The notes under the pieces were generated by a model. The model saw only the letters and a program-made list of their open reading frames with translations, did no database searches and had not been told where the DNA came from. Below are positions 7,654-16,680 of a stretch of DNA of 64,000 nt, one piece after another. The translations under genes and the position numbers were made by a program. Each line of letters starts with the position of its first letter. The stretch's first letter is position 1. This DNA comes from Streptomyces sp. NBC_01276 (lineage in GTDB: Bacteria; Actinomycetota; Actinomycetes; Streptomycetales; Streptomycetaceae), in contig NZ_CP108442.1 in the NCBI RefSeq assembly GCF_041435355.1, positions 6,198,501 to 6,262,500 on the forward strand, given 5' to 3'.

Positions 7654-8721
7654 GTGATCACCACATCGGGCCTCACGAAGGTCTACCAGTCCCGTGGCCG
7701 TGAGGTCACCGCCCTGGACGGCGTCGACCTGCACGTCCGCGAGGGCGAGGTATACGGAGTCATCGGCCAGAGCGGCGCCGGCAAGTCCTCCCTGATCCGC
7801 TGCGTGAACCTGCTGGAGCGCCCCACCACCGGCACGGTCACCGTCGACGGCGTCGACCTCACCGCGCTGGCCGGCCGCGGCCGCCGCGCCGGCAAGGAAC
7901 TGCGCGAGGCCCGCAGCCGCATCGGCATGGTGTTCCAGCACTTCAACCTGCTGTCCTCGCGCACCGTGCAGGCCAACATCGAGCTGCCCCTGGAGATCCT
8001 CGGCGTCTCCGGCCGCGAGCGCTCGCGCAAGGCCCTGGAACTCCTCGACCTCGTCGGCCTCGCCGACAAGGCCAAGGCCTACCCCACCCAGCTCTCCGGC
8101 GGCCAGAAGCAGCGCGTCGGCATCGCCCGCGCCCTGGCCGGCGACCCCAAGGTGCTGCTCTCCGACGAGGCCACCAGCGCCCTGGACCCCGAGACCACCC
8201 GCTCGATCCTGCAGCTGCTGCGCGACCTCAACCGCCAGCTCGGCCTGACCGTCCTGCTCATCACCCACGAGATGGACGTGGTCAAGGCCGTCTGCGACTC
8301 CGCCGCGCTGATGAAGCGGGGCCGGATCATCGAATCGGGCACCGTCGCGGAACTGCTCGCCACCCCCGGCTCCGAGCTCGCCGCCGAACTCTTCCCCGTC
8401 AGCGGCGCCGCCACCGGCCCCGACCGCACCGTCGTCGACGTCACCTTCCACGGAGAGGCCGCCACCCAGCCGGTCATCTCCCAGCTGTCGCGCACGTACA
8501 ACATCGACATCTCGATCCTCGGCGCCGCGATGGACACCGTCGCCGGCCGCCAGATCGGCCGGATGCGCATCGAACTGCCCGGCCGCTACGAGGACAACGT
8601 CGTGCCCGTCGGCTTCCTGCGCGAGCAGGGCCTCCAGGTGGACGTGGTCGACGACGCCGACGCCGCGGCCGACGAGATCGACGACGAACTGGCCGCACTG
8701 GTCAAGGATGGTGCCAAGTGA
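7654..8721 (+). CDS. metN: Methionine ABC transporter ATP-binding protein
   Basis: 355 residues from the GTG at 7654; an upstream ATG at 7597 would add a stretch unlike the family. Walker A GQSGAGKS (38-45), signature LSGGQ (147-151) and Walker B ending Asp171/Glu172 are intact. The last ~85 residues, from about 270, fit the NIL regulatory domain that binds methionine and inhibits transport in MetN proteins. It powers import with MetI and MetQ. Its stop overlaps the metI GTG by four bases (GTGA), indicating translational coupling. A Cys/Met leader peptide lies upstream. Confidence 0.93.
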   Translation: MITTSGLTKVYQSRGREVTALDGVDLHVREGEVYGVIGQSGAGKSSLIRCVNLLERPTTGTVTVDGVDLTALAGRGRRAGKELREARSRIGMVFQHFNLLSSRTVQANIELPLEILGVSGRERSRKALELLDLVGLADKAKAYPTQLSGGQKQRVGIARALAGDPKVLLSDEATSALDPETTRSILQLLRDLNRQLGLTVLLITHEMDVVKAVCDSAALMKRGRIIESGTVAELLATPGSELAAELFPVSGAATGPDRTVVDVTFHGEAATQPVISQLSRTYNIDISILGAAMDTVAGRQIGRMRIELPGRYEDNVVPVGFLREQGLQVDVVDDADAAADEIDDELAALVKDGAK

Positions 8722-9386
8722 CCTGGTCCGAGATGCAGCCCCTGCTCACCCAGGGCACCTACGACACCCTGTACATGGTGCTGTGGTCCACCCTGGTGAC
8801 CGTCCTCGGCGGACTGCCCGTCGGCATCCTCCTCGTCCTCACCGACAAGGGCGGCCTCCTGCAGAACCGGCCGCTCAACAAGGTCCTCGGCGCGATAGTG
8901 AACGTGGGCCGCTCGCTGCCCTTCATCATCCTGCTGATCGCCCTGATCCCGGTCACGACCGCCGTCGTCGGCACCTTCATCGGCCCCACCGCGATGATCG
9001 TCCCGCTCGCCATCGGGGCCATCCCCTTCTTCGCCCGCCTCGTCGAGACGGCCGTCCGTGAGGTCGACCACGGCCTGATCGAGGCCGTCGAGTCCATGGG
9101 CGGCGGCATCCCCACCCTCGTCGGCAAGGTCCTGCTCCCGCAGTCCCTGCCCTCGCTGGTCGCCGCCGTCACCACCACCGTGATCACCCTGGTCGGCTAC
9201 TCGGCCATGGCCGGCGCGGTCGGCGGCGAGGGACTCGGCTCCAAGGCCATCACGTACGGCTTCCAGCGCTTCGAGACCGGCTTCATGGTCGCCACCGTCG
9301 TCGTGCTGATCGCCCTCGTCACGGTGATCCAGCTGATCGGCGACGGCGTGGTGCGCGTCCTCGCCCGCCGCGGCCGGACCGTCTGA
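8718..9386 (+). CDS. metI: Methionine ABC transporter permease
   Basis: 222 residues beginning at the GTG that overlaps the metN stop. Five or so membrane helices surround the permease coupling motif (EAVESMGGGIPTLVGKVLLPQSLPSL, containing the EA-G consensus). It forms the membrane channel of the methionine importer. The gene order metN-metI-metQ and the D-methionine-type permease sequence make the assignment firm. Confidence 0.93.
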   Translation: MTWSEMQPLLTQGTYDTLYMVLWSTLVTVLGGLPVGILLVLTDKGGLLQNRPLNKVLGAIVNVGRSLPFIILLIALIPVTTAVVGTFIGPTAMIVPLAIGAIPFFARLVETAVREVDHGLIEAVESMGGGIPTLVGKVLLPQSLPSLVAAVTTTVITLVGYSAMAGAVGGEGLGSKAITYGFQRFETGFMVATVVVLIALVTVIQLIGDGVVRVLARRGRTV

Positions 9387-9477
9387 ACCTTCCCCCACAA
9401 AAGAGCCCGCACTTGTCGTGCTTGGGCCACCACCAGCGGGTCCCCACCGGACCCGTACCGCCAGAAAGGCACTCTTC

Positions 9478-10344
9478 GTGCGTAAGAACGTCAAGCTCAC
9501 CGCCTTCGCCGCCGCCTCCGCCGCGCTCGCCCTCGGCCTCACCGCCTGCGGCAGCTCCTCGGACCCCTCCACGGCCAAGGCCGACGGCGGCAAGGCCGAC
9601 GAGAGCAAGCCCCTCGTCATCGCGGCGTCCCCGACCCCGCACGCCGACATCCTGAAGTTCGTCAAGGACAACCTCGCCGCCAAGGAAGGCCTCAAGCTGG
9701 AGGTGAAGGAGTTCACGGACTACGTCCTGCCCAACACCGCCACCGAGCAGGGCCAGGTCGACGGCAACTACTTCCAGCACAAGCCGTACCTCGACGACTT
9801 CAACAAGAAGAACGGCACCCACATCGTGCCCGTCGTGAACGTGCACCTGGAGCCCCTCGGCCTCTACTCCAAGAAGGTCAAGGCCCTCTCCGACATCAAG
9901 GCCGGCCAGACCGTCGCCGTCCCCAACGACACCACCAACGAGGGCCGCGCGCTCCAGCTGCTCGCCGCGAACAAGCTGATCACCCTCAAGGACGGCGTCG
10001 GCACCAACGCCAAGCTCTCCGACATCACCGACAAGAAGGGCCTGGAGTTCAAGGAGCTGGAGGCCGCCACGGTCCCGCGCGCCCTGAACGACGTGGACGC
10101 CGCCGTCATCAACGGCAACTACGCCATCGAGGCCAAGCTCTCGCCCGCCAAGGACGCCCTGGCCCTGGAGAAGGCCGAGGGCAACCCGTACGCCAACTTC
10201 CTGGCGGTCAAGGACGGCAAGCAGACCGACCCGCGCATCCAGAAGCTCGCCAAGCTCCTGAACTCCGACGAGGTCAAGAAGTTCATCCAGGACAAGTACC
10301 AGGGTTCGGTCACCCCCGCCTTCGGCGCCCCGGCCGCTTCCTGA
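9478..10344 (+). CDS. metQ: Methionine-binding lipoprotein
   Basis: 288 residues from the GTG at 9478, which has AGAAAGG just upstream. The N-terminus is a lipoprotein signal with lipobox LTAC and acylated Cys, followed by a Ser-rich linker. The mature part matches the NlpA/MetQ family (VIAASPTPHADIL, then VDGNYFQHKPYLDDFN). It captures methionine outside the membrane and delivers it to MetI/MetN. A ~90-base gap separates it from metI, and tandem hairpins follow its stop. Confidence 0.93.
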   Translation: MRKNVKLTAFAAASAALALGLTACGSSSDPSTAKADGGKADESKPLVIAASPTPHADILKFVKDNLAAKEGLKLEVKEFTDYVLPNTATEQGQVDGNYFQHKPYLDDFNKKNGTHIVPVVNVHLEPLGLYSKKVKALSDIKAGQTVAVPNDTTNEGRALQLLAANKLITLKDGVGTNAKLSDITDKKGLEFKELEAATVPRALNDVDAAVINGNYAIEAKLSPAKDALALEKAEGNPYANFLAVKDGKQTDPRIQKLAKLLNSDEVKKFIQDKYQGSVTPAFGAPAAS

Positions 10345-10374
10345 CGAAAACCGCCTGGTAGACGCCGGATTCCC

Positions 10375-10432
10375 GGCCCCGCGCCCCCTCCGGGGGACGC
10401 GGGGCCGCGGGCTGCCCGCATCCGGGCAGCCC
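10375..10432 (+). terminator. Tandem-hairpin terminator after metQ
   Basis: A GC-rich hairpin spans 10375-10406 (GGCCCCGCG arm against CGCGGGGCC). It is followed by a second one at 10409-10432 (GGGCTGCCCG against CGGGCAGCCC, short loop). Both lie 30-90 bases after the metQ stop. Confidence 0.65.
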
Positions 10433-10547
10433 GGCCCTGCACATCACCCGGCCGATGCTGCATGCTGTGGCCTACGACCCGCACGACGGTCCCCCTCGAA
10501 CGGTCCCGCACCACGGTCGCACCACGGTCTCAGGCATGGAGCTGCGC

Positions 10548-11264
10548 ATGACTACCACCTTCCCGGACGTCACCATCAGCACGGACCGGCTGGTGCTGCG
10601 CGCCTTCGAGGAGGACGACGTCACGGCGCTCGCCGAGATGATGAACGACGAGCACGTCACCGCCTGGACCCCGGTACCGCACCCCTACACCCACGCCGAC
10701 GCCCACGGCTGGGCCACCCGGAAGTCCCACGCGGAACGCACCGACGGCCGGGGCATCGTCTTCGCCGTCACCGAGTTCCTCACCCAGCGCCTCGTCGGCA
10801 TCGTCCACCTCCAGAACACCGACTGGCGCACCCGCACCACCGAGGTCGGTTACGTCACCGCCCCCTGGGCCCGGGGCGAGGGCTACGCCAGCGAGTCCGT
10901 CCTCGCCGTCGCCCAGTGGCTCTTCCGCGACCAGGGCTTCGAGCGCCTCGAAATCCGCACCGCCGCCGACAACACCGCCTCCCAGCAGGTCGCCCAGAAG
11001 ATCGGTTGCATCAGCGAAGGCGTCCTGCGCAACGCGTGGATAGTGCGCACCCAGGCGGCCGACGGCGGCTGGACCGAGGCCCGCACCGACCTCATCGTCT
11101 GGAGCCTGGTCCCCGAGGACCTCGACGAGGGCGAGGAGTACGAGGGCTACGACGGCCACAGCGGCTACGACGGCACCCGCGGATACCCGCCCCGGGACTC
11201 CGGATACGCCTTCGGCCGGTCCGCCGACGCCACCGGCTACGCCGTCGCCGCCGACTGGAACTGA
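10548..11264 (+). CDS. GNAT acetyltransferase, RimJ/RimL-like, with Tyr/Gly-rich tail
   Basis: 238 residues from the ATG at 10548, preferred over 10536 because GGAG lies six bases before it. The RimJ/RimL pattern is visible: ISTDRLVLRAFEEDD at the start, then TTEVGYVTAPWARGEGYASE and the terminal NTASQQVAQKIGC. Such enzymes acetylate protein N-termini or small amines. The last ~45 residues are low-complexity with repeated YEGYDG, SGYDG and SGYAFG units. That tail is unusual for the family and probably disordered. Confidence 0.8.
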   Translation: MTTTFPDVTISTDRLVLRAFEEDDVTALAEMMNDEHVTAWTPVPHPYTHADAHGWATRKSHAERTDGRGIVFAVTEFLTQRLVGIVHLQNTDWRTRTTEVGYVTAPWARGEGYASESVLAVAQWLFRDQGFERLEIRTAADNTASQQVAQKIGCISEGVLRNAWIVRTQAADGGWTEARTDLIVWSLVPEDLDEGEEYEGYDGHSGYDGTRGYPPRDSGYAFGRSADATGYAVAADWN

Positions 11265-11340
11265 CCCGATGACCAGGTAGTCTCACGATGCGCGACCCCC
11301 GACGAAGCTCGCCCGCCCCCACCTCAGGAGACTGACGACG

Positions 11341-12570
11341 ATGGCCGACCGGGTCACGGTGATCGGCTGGGACGGCTCACCCCTGACCGCGGCCGCCCGG
11401 TCCGCGCTCGCCGCCGCCACCCTCGTGGCCGGCGCCGCCCACCACCTCGCGCTCCCCGAGGTCCCGCCCACCGCGGAACGCATCCGCCTCGGCAGCCTCC
11501 ACCTCGCCGCCCGCCGCATCGCCGGCCACCGCGGCACCGCCGTCGTCCTCGCCGACGGAGACCCCGGATTCTTCGGCGTCGTACGCACCCTGCGCGCCCC
11601 GGAACACGGCCTGGAGGTGGAGGTCGTCCCCGCCGTCTCCGCCGTCGCCGCGGCCTTCGCCCGCGCCGGGATGCCCTGGGACGACGCCCAGGTGGTCGTC
11701 GCCCACCCCCGCACCCTGCGCCGGGCCGTCAACGTCTGCCGGGCCCACAGCAAGGTCGCCGTCCTCACCTCGCCCGGAGCCGGACCCGCCGAACTCGCCC
11801 TGCTGCTCGACGGGGTGCACCGCACCTTCGTCATCTGCGAGGAACTGGGCACCGACCGCGAGCGCGTCACCGTCCTGACCTCCGACAAGGCCGCCGACCA
11901 CAGCTGGCGCGACCCGAACGTGGTCATCGTCATCGGCGGCGCGGGCCAGGTCTCCGCCGCCGAGCCCGGCTGGCTGTTCGGCCAGCCCCCCCACCTCGCG
12001 GCCACCCGCGGCTGGGCCCGGCCCCGGCCCGCGGGGGACGGGCCCGCGGGGGAGGGGCCCGTGGGGGAGGGCGAGTCCGCACAGCTGCGCGCGGCCCAGC
12101 TCGCCCGCCTCGGCCCCCGCGCCGGCGACCTCGTCTGGGACATCGGGGCCGGCTCCGGGGCCCTCGCCGTGGACGCCGCCGCCCTCGGCGCGGCCGTCAT
12201 CGCGGTGGACGCCGACCCCCGCGCCTGCGAACGGGTAACGGCCGCCGCCCGTCGGCGCGGTGTCCAGATCCAGGTCGTGCCCGGCCGCGCCCCGCACGTC
12301 CTGGAGAACCTCCCCGAGCCCGACGTCGTCCGCGTCGGCGGGGGCGGCGCCGAGGTCGTCGCGGCCGTCGCCGACCGGCGCCCCGAACGGATCGTCAGCC
12401 ACGCCTCCACGCGCGACGACGCCGAGGCCATCGGACGCGTCCTGGGCGAACACGGGTACGCCGTCGAGTGCGCACTCCTCCAGTCCGTCGGCCTCGACAC
12501 CCGGACCTGGGCGGAACAGGAGCGTTCCGTGGTGTTCCTCCTGGCAGCCGAGCGCCCCGTGAGCCGCTAG
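11341..12570 (+). CDS. cobL: Precorrin-6Y C5,15-methyltransferase (CbiE-CbiT fusion)
   Basis: 409 residues with a CAGGAG ribosome-binding site. The N-terminal ~200 residues are a CbiE-type tetrapyrrole methylase. The C-terminal ~180 residues are a CbiT-type SAM methyltransferase with motif I (VWDIGAGSGALAVDAAALG) near residue 265. Together they methylate C5 and C15 and decarboxylate the corrin precursor in cobalamin synthesis. A short Gly/Glu/Pro linker (GDGPAGEGPVGEGE) joins the halves. Other cobalamin/siroheme genes follow. Confidence 0.9.
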   Translation: MADRVTVIGWDGSPLTAAARSALAAATLVAGAAHHLALPEVPPTAERIRLGSLHLAARRIAGHRGTAVVLADGDPGFFGVVRTLRAPEHGLEVEVVPAVSAVAAAFARAGMPWDDAQVVVAHPRTLRRAVNVCRAHSKVAVLTSPGAGPAELALLLDGVHRTFVICEELGTDRERVTVLTSDKAADHSWRDPNVVIVIGGAGQVSAAEPGWLFGQPPHLAATRGWARPRPAGDGPAGEGPVGEGESAQLRAAQLARLGPRAGDLVWDIGAGSGALAVDAAALGAAVIAVDADPRACERVTAAARRRGVQIQVVPGRAPHVLENLPEPDVVRVGGGGAEVVAAVADRRPERIVSHASTRDDAEAIGRVLGEHGYAVECALLQSVGLDTRTWAEQERSVVFLLAAERPVSR

Positions 12571-12818
12571 CGCGCAGGCCGGGGTAGGCTGGCCGATCGT
12601 CGTGCCGCCCTCAGGACGCGCGACGTGGCGCAGTCCACAGCGGACCGTGCCGGTTTGTGGCCGACACGGCGGCCGACGAGCGCGACAATGCTCAGGAGTT
12701 GTTGTGCGGGCGCACGCGAGGCGTCGCACCGCACGGCGACCCCGCACACATCACCGCCCGGCGGTCGTGTGGGCGACCGGGCGATCGAAGAGGCAACACC
12801 GATGGGCGAGGGGTACGC

Positions 12819-15800
12819 ATGACTGACACCGGCCAGGTCCCGGGCGAGGGTCACCCGGACAACGGGGGCATGGTGGATCAGCAGGGCATCCCCGCTCCGG
12901 TTCCGCCGCTCCCGCCGCTTCCGCCGCAGCCCCCGGCCGGCTACGCCTTCCAGGACCTCGTGGACGACCCCGCCGAGGCGGAGGACGAGGAACTGCTGCT
13001 GATGCCGAGCGGCCAGGGCTCCTGGAGCGACCCCCAGGTGGTCCCGCCGGTGCCGGCCTTCCCGGCCGAGTTCCCCGCCGAGCCCGTCTACACCGAGTAC
13101 CCGCAGGCCCCCGGGGCCGGTTACCCCGAGCCCGGACACCTCGGCTTCCCGGAGCCCGGCTACCAGGACGCCGGCTACCCGGCGCCGCAGCAGCCCGGCT
13201 TCCCCGACCCCTCGTACCCCGTGGGCGCGGGCTTCCCCGACGGCTACGCCGACCCCGCCGCGTACAGCGCGGGCGCGCACGAGACCGGCGGCCGTGACAC
13301 CGGCTCGCTCGACCTCGGCGGCCTCGTGGCCCCGCAGGCCGCCCAGGTGCCGGCCGCGTCGCCCGTGATCCCCGCACGCCGTCCGCTGCACATGGGCCCG
13401 CCGATGCCCGAGGCCGGGGGAGTCGTGCGCTCCCTCGCGGACCGGGGTCCCGCCGCCGCTCCGGCGCCGGCGCCCGTGGCCGCCCCGGCCCCCGTGCCCG
13501 CCCCCGAGCCGGCCCCCGTGGTGGCGGCGCAGCCCGTCGCCGAGCCGGCGCCGCAGCCCCTGCCGCAGCAGCCCGCCGCCGAGCCCGTCGCCGAGCCCGC
13601 CGCCGAACCGGTGGCGGAGCCGGTGGTGGAGCCCGTCGCCGTGCCGGTCGCCGTCGCAGAGCCGGCCGCCGTGCCCGTGGCCGTGGCCGTGCCCGCCGCC
13701 GCCGGTGCGCCGGTGGCGCAGGAGCCGGTCGCCGCGGCGGTGCCGCAGCCCGCTGCGCCGGCCGCGGGTCCCGAGTACCTGGACGCCCCGCAGCAGGCGG
13801 CGCAGGCCGCCGAGATCCCGGCGCAGGCCGGGACGCCGTGGACGGCCGAGCCCGCTCCGGCCGCCGCCCCCGTTCCGGCCGCCGCCCCCGCCGCTGCCGC
13901 GCCCGCTCCCGTGGAGCCGTCCGCGGAGCCCGTGGCGCAGCCGGAGGCCCAGCCGTCCGCCGAGGCCGCTGCCCAGGCCTCCGAGGCCGCCGCGGTGCCC
14001 GCCGCCGCGCCCGTCGCCGCCGAGGCGGCTCCCGAAGCCGCCCCGGAGGCCCAGGAGCCCGCCGGCGCCCCGCAGCCGCCGGCCCCGGTGGTTCCCGAGG
14101 CCCCCGAGGCCCCCGAGGCGCCGGCCGCCGTGGAGGTCCCGGCCGAGCCGGTGGCCGCCGTGGAGGTCCCCGCCGGGCCTTCGGCCCCCGAGGCCGCCCA
14201 GGCGCCCGCCGAGGCCGAGCCCGTGCTCCCGGAGGCCGCCGGTACCCCGGCCGCCGAGCCCGTCGCGGAGGCCCCTGCAGAAACGGTTCATGCCCCCGTC
14301 GAGGCGGCCGTCCCGGCCGACGTGCCGGCGGAGCCCGAGGCGCCGGCCGCCGCGGAGGCCCCGGCCGAGGCGGAGGCCGTCCCGGCCGAGGCCGCCGAGC
14401 CGGTCGCCGCGTCCGCCCCCGAGGCCGACGCCCCGGACGCCACCGCCCCGGACGCCACCGAACCCGCCGACGCCGCGCAGGCCCCCGAACCCGTCTCCGC
14501 CGGCGAGCCCGCCCCCGCGTACGACGACGCCGAACGCGAGGCCGTCCTGCGCGTCATGCGCGAGCGCCGCGACATCCGCAAGGGCTTCCGTACCGACCCC
14601 ATCCCGCACGAGGTGCTGCTGCGCGTCCTGGAGGCCGCCCACACGGCCCCCAGCGTCGGCCACTCGCAGCCCTGGGACTTCGTCGTCATCCGCTCCGCCG
14701 AGACCCGCCGGACGATGCACGAGCTCGCCCAGCGCCAGCGCGAGGCCTACGCCAAGTCGCTGCCCAAGGGCCGGGCGAAGCAGTTCAAGGAACTCAAGAT
14801 CGAGGCCATCCTCGACACCCCGGTGAACATCGTCGTCACCGCCGACCCCACCCGCGGCGGCCGCCACACCCTCGGCCGGCACACCCAGCCGCAGATGGCC
14901 CCGTACTCCTCCGCCCTCGCGGTCGAGAACCTCTGGCTCGCCGCGCGCGCCGAGGGCCTCGGCGTGGGCTGGGTCAGCTTCTTCGACGAGCGCGAGATGG
15001 TCCGCGCGCTCGGACTGCCGGAGCACCTGGAGGTCGTCGCGTACCTGTGCGTCGGCTACGTGGACGAGTTCCCGGACGAGCCCGAACTGGCGCAGGCCGG
15101 CTGGTCCCAGCGTCGTCCGCTGGCCTGGGTCGTCCACGAGGAGACGTACGGACGCCGCGCGCTGCCCGGCGAGGAGCCGCACGACCTGCTCTCCGAGACC
15201 GTCGCCAGCATCCGCCCGCTCGACGCCAAGGCGCTGGGCGAGGCCTGGGAGCGGCAGAAGCGCATGACGAAGCCCGCCGGGGCCCTGGGCATGCTGGAGA
15301 TCATCTCCGCCCAGCTGGCCGGCCTCTCCCGGGTCTGCCCGCCGCCCATCCCGGAGCCGGCCGCCGTCGCGATCTTCGCGGGCGACCACGGCGTCCACGC
15401 CCAGGGAGTCACCCCCTGGCCGCAGGAGGTCACCACGCAGATGGTGGCGAACTTCCTCGGCGGCGGCGCGGTCTGCAACGCCTTCGCCAACCAGGTCGGC
15501 GCCGAGGTCTGCGTCATCGACGTCGGCGTGGCCGGTGACCTCCCCGCCACCACCGGCCTGCTGCCGCGCAAGGTCCGTCCCGGCACGGCCGACCTCTCCA
15601 CCGGCCCGGCCATGACCCGCGAGGAAGCGATCGCGGCCATCGAGGTCGGCATCGAGACGGCCCGCGACCTGGTCGCCGCCGGCAACAAGGCCCTGCTCAC
15701 GGGCGAGATGGGCATCGCGAACACCACGGTCTCGGCGGCCCTCATCTCGGTCTTCACGGGCGTCGACCCCGCGGAGGTCACCGGCCGGGGCACCGGCATC

Positions 15801-16235
15801 AACGACGAGACCCACGCCCGCAAGGTCGAGGTCGTCCGCCGGGCCCTGGAACTCCACCAGCCCGACCCGGCCGACCCGATCGGCGTCCTGGCGGCCATCG
15901 GCGGCCTGGAGCACGCGGCGATCGTCGGCCTCCTCCTGGGCGGGGCATCCCTGCGCACCCCGGTCATCCTCGACGGCGTGAGCGCCGGCGCGGCCGCCCT
16001 CGTGGCCCGCGCCATCGCACCGGAGTCCCTGTCGGCCTGCATCGCGGGCCACCGCAGCGCGGAGCCGGGTCACGTGGCGGCCCTGAACAAGCTCGGCCTG
16101 CGTCCCCTGGTCGACCTGGACCTCCGCCTCGGCGAGGGCACGGGCGCGCTCCTGGCGCTCCCCCTGGTCCAGAGCGCGGCGCGCGCGATGCACGAGGTGG
16201 CCACCTTCGACTCGGCGGGCGTCACCGAGAAGTAG
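12819..16235 (+). CDS. cobT: BluB-CobT fusion with very long Pro/Ala/Glu/Val-rich N-terminal region
   Basis: 1138 residues from the ATG at 12819 (GAGGGG just upstream). Residues 1 to ~565 are low-complexity, dominated by Ala, Pro, Glu and Val (motifs such as AEPVAEPA), and probably disordered. Residues ~568-790 are a BluB/nitroreductase domain (RRDIRKGFRTDPIP, then HTAPSVGHSQPWDF), which makes 5,6-dimethylbenzimidazole from FMNH2. Residues ~790-1138 are CobT, nicotinate-nucleotide:DMB phosphoribosyltransferase (AGDHGVHAQGVTPWP, GEMGIANTT, LGEGTGALLALPL). The fusion couples lower-ligand synthesis to its activation for cobalamin. A similar fusion occurs in other Streptomyces as I recall. No B12 riboswitch core was seen upstream. 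Confidence 0.88.
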   Translation: MTDTGQVPGEGHPDNGGMVDQQGIPAPVPPLPPLPPQPPAGYAFQDLVDDPAEAEDEELLLMPSGQGSWSDPQVVPPVPAFPAEFPAEPVYTEYPQAPGAGYPEPGHLGFPEPGYQDAGYPAPQQPGFPDPSYPVGAGFPDGYADPAAYSAGAHETGGRDTGSLDLGGLVAPQAAQVPAASPVIPARRPLHMGPPMPEAGGVVRSLADRGPAAAPAPAPVAAPAPVPAPEPAPVVAAQPVAEPAPQPLPQQPAAEPVAEPAAEPVAEPVVEPVAVPVAVAEPAAVPVAVAVPAAAGAPVAQEPVAAAVPQPAAPAAGPEYLDAPQQAAQAAEIPAQAGTPWTAEPAPAAAPVPAAAPAAAAPAPVEPSAEPVAQPEAQPSAEAAAQASEAAAVPAAAPVAAEAAPEAAPEAQEPAGAPQPPAPVVPEAPEAPEAPAAVEVPAEPVAAVEVPAGPSAPEAAQAPAEAEPVLPEAAGTPAAEPVAEAPAETVHAPVEAAVPADVPAEPEAPAAAEAPAEAEAVPAEAAEPVAASAPEADAPDATAPDATEPADAAQAPEPVSAGEPAPAYDDAEREAVLRVMRERRDIRKGFRTDPIPHEVLLRVLEAAHTAPSVGHSQPWDFVVIRSAETRRTMHELAQRQREAYAKSLPKGRAKQFKELKIEAILDTPVNIVVTADPTRGGRHTLGRHTQPQMAPYSSALAVENLWLAARAEGLGVGWVSFFDEREMVRALGLPEHLEVVAYLCVGYVDEFPDEPELAQAGWSQRRPLAWVVHEETYGRRALPGEEPHDLLSETVASIRPLDAKALGEAWERQKRMTKPAGALGMLEIISAQLAGLSRVCPPPIPEPAAVAIFAGDHGVHAQGVTPWPQEVTTQMVANFLGGGAVCNAFANQVGAEVCVIDVGVAGDLPATTGLLPRKVRPGTADLSTGPAMTREEAIAAIEVGIETARDLVAAGNKALLTGEMGIANTTVSAALISVFTGVDPAEVTGRGTGINDETHARKVEVVRRALELHQPDPADPIGVLAAIGGLEHAAIVGLLLGGASLRTPVILDGVSAGAAALVARAIAPESLSACIAGHRSAEPGHVAALNKLGLRPLVDLDLRLGEGTGALLALPLVQSAARAMHEVATFDSAGVTEK

Positions 16236-16680
16236 CCCCCTCCCCGCCCTTCCACCGCTCCCGCCCCGGGCGCCGGCGATGTCCAGCCCCGCCGGCGTTC
16301 GAGGCGCGGGGGGTCCGGGGGGCCGGAGCCCCCGAAGGGTCCGGGCGGAGCCCGGGAACGGGGGAAGGGCGGGCAGGGGTGGACCCCGCGCAGCGGCACC
16401 CGGTGGCCCCGCCCAGCAGCCGCACCCGCGCGTCGGCCCGTGAGTCCGGCCCCTGCCGCGGCACCCCGGCACCGGCGCCGCCTCCGCGCACCCGCTCCCC
16501 GGATCCGGCCCGCGCGGCGCGGCGCCCCCGCCCCCGAAGCTCGCGCAGCCCCCGCAGGGACCACCGCCCCGGATGGGTCGTATCGTGGTCCCGGACGGGC
16601 AACCGCACGCCGCCCGCCACGCCGCTCCAGCGCAGCAGCGGCCCCGCCGACCCCTCGCCGCACCAGGAGCCGCAACCGCC
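16236..16680. other. 445-base gap before the siroheme/cobalamin gene
   Basis: No gene was recognised. The stretch is extremely G/C-rich. It contains a dispersed repeat with two inverted-repeat cores (about 16290-16363) and otherwise low-complexity C/G runs. AGGAG at 16664-16668 serves the next gene. Confidence 0.5.
16291..16363. repeat. Dispersed palindromic repeat, copy 1
   Basis: It begins GCCGGCGTTCGAGGCGCGGG and carries two hairpin cores: GGGGGCCGGAGCCCCC-type (around 16315-16333) and CCGGGCGGAGCCCGG (16341-16355). The segment 16337-16361 is nearly identical to 56985-57011. I recall similar sequence recurring between Streptomyces genes. It may act as a terminator, an RNA element or a mobile-element relic. 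Confidence 0.55.

Noticed and set aside
12571..12818. Possible cobalamin riboswitch before bluB-cobT
   Set aside because: I looked for the conserved B12-box-type core and did not find it; only ordinary GC-rich leader sequence is present. A covariance-model search would settle it.
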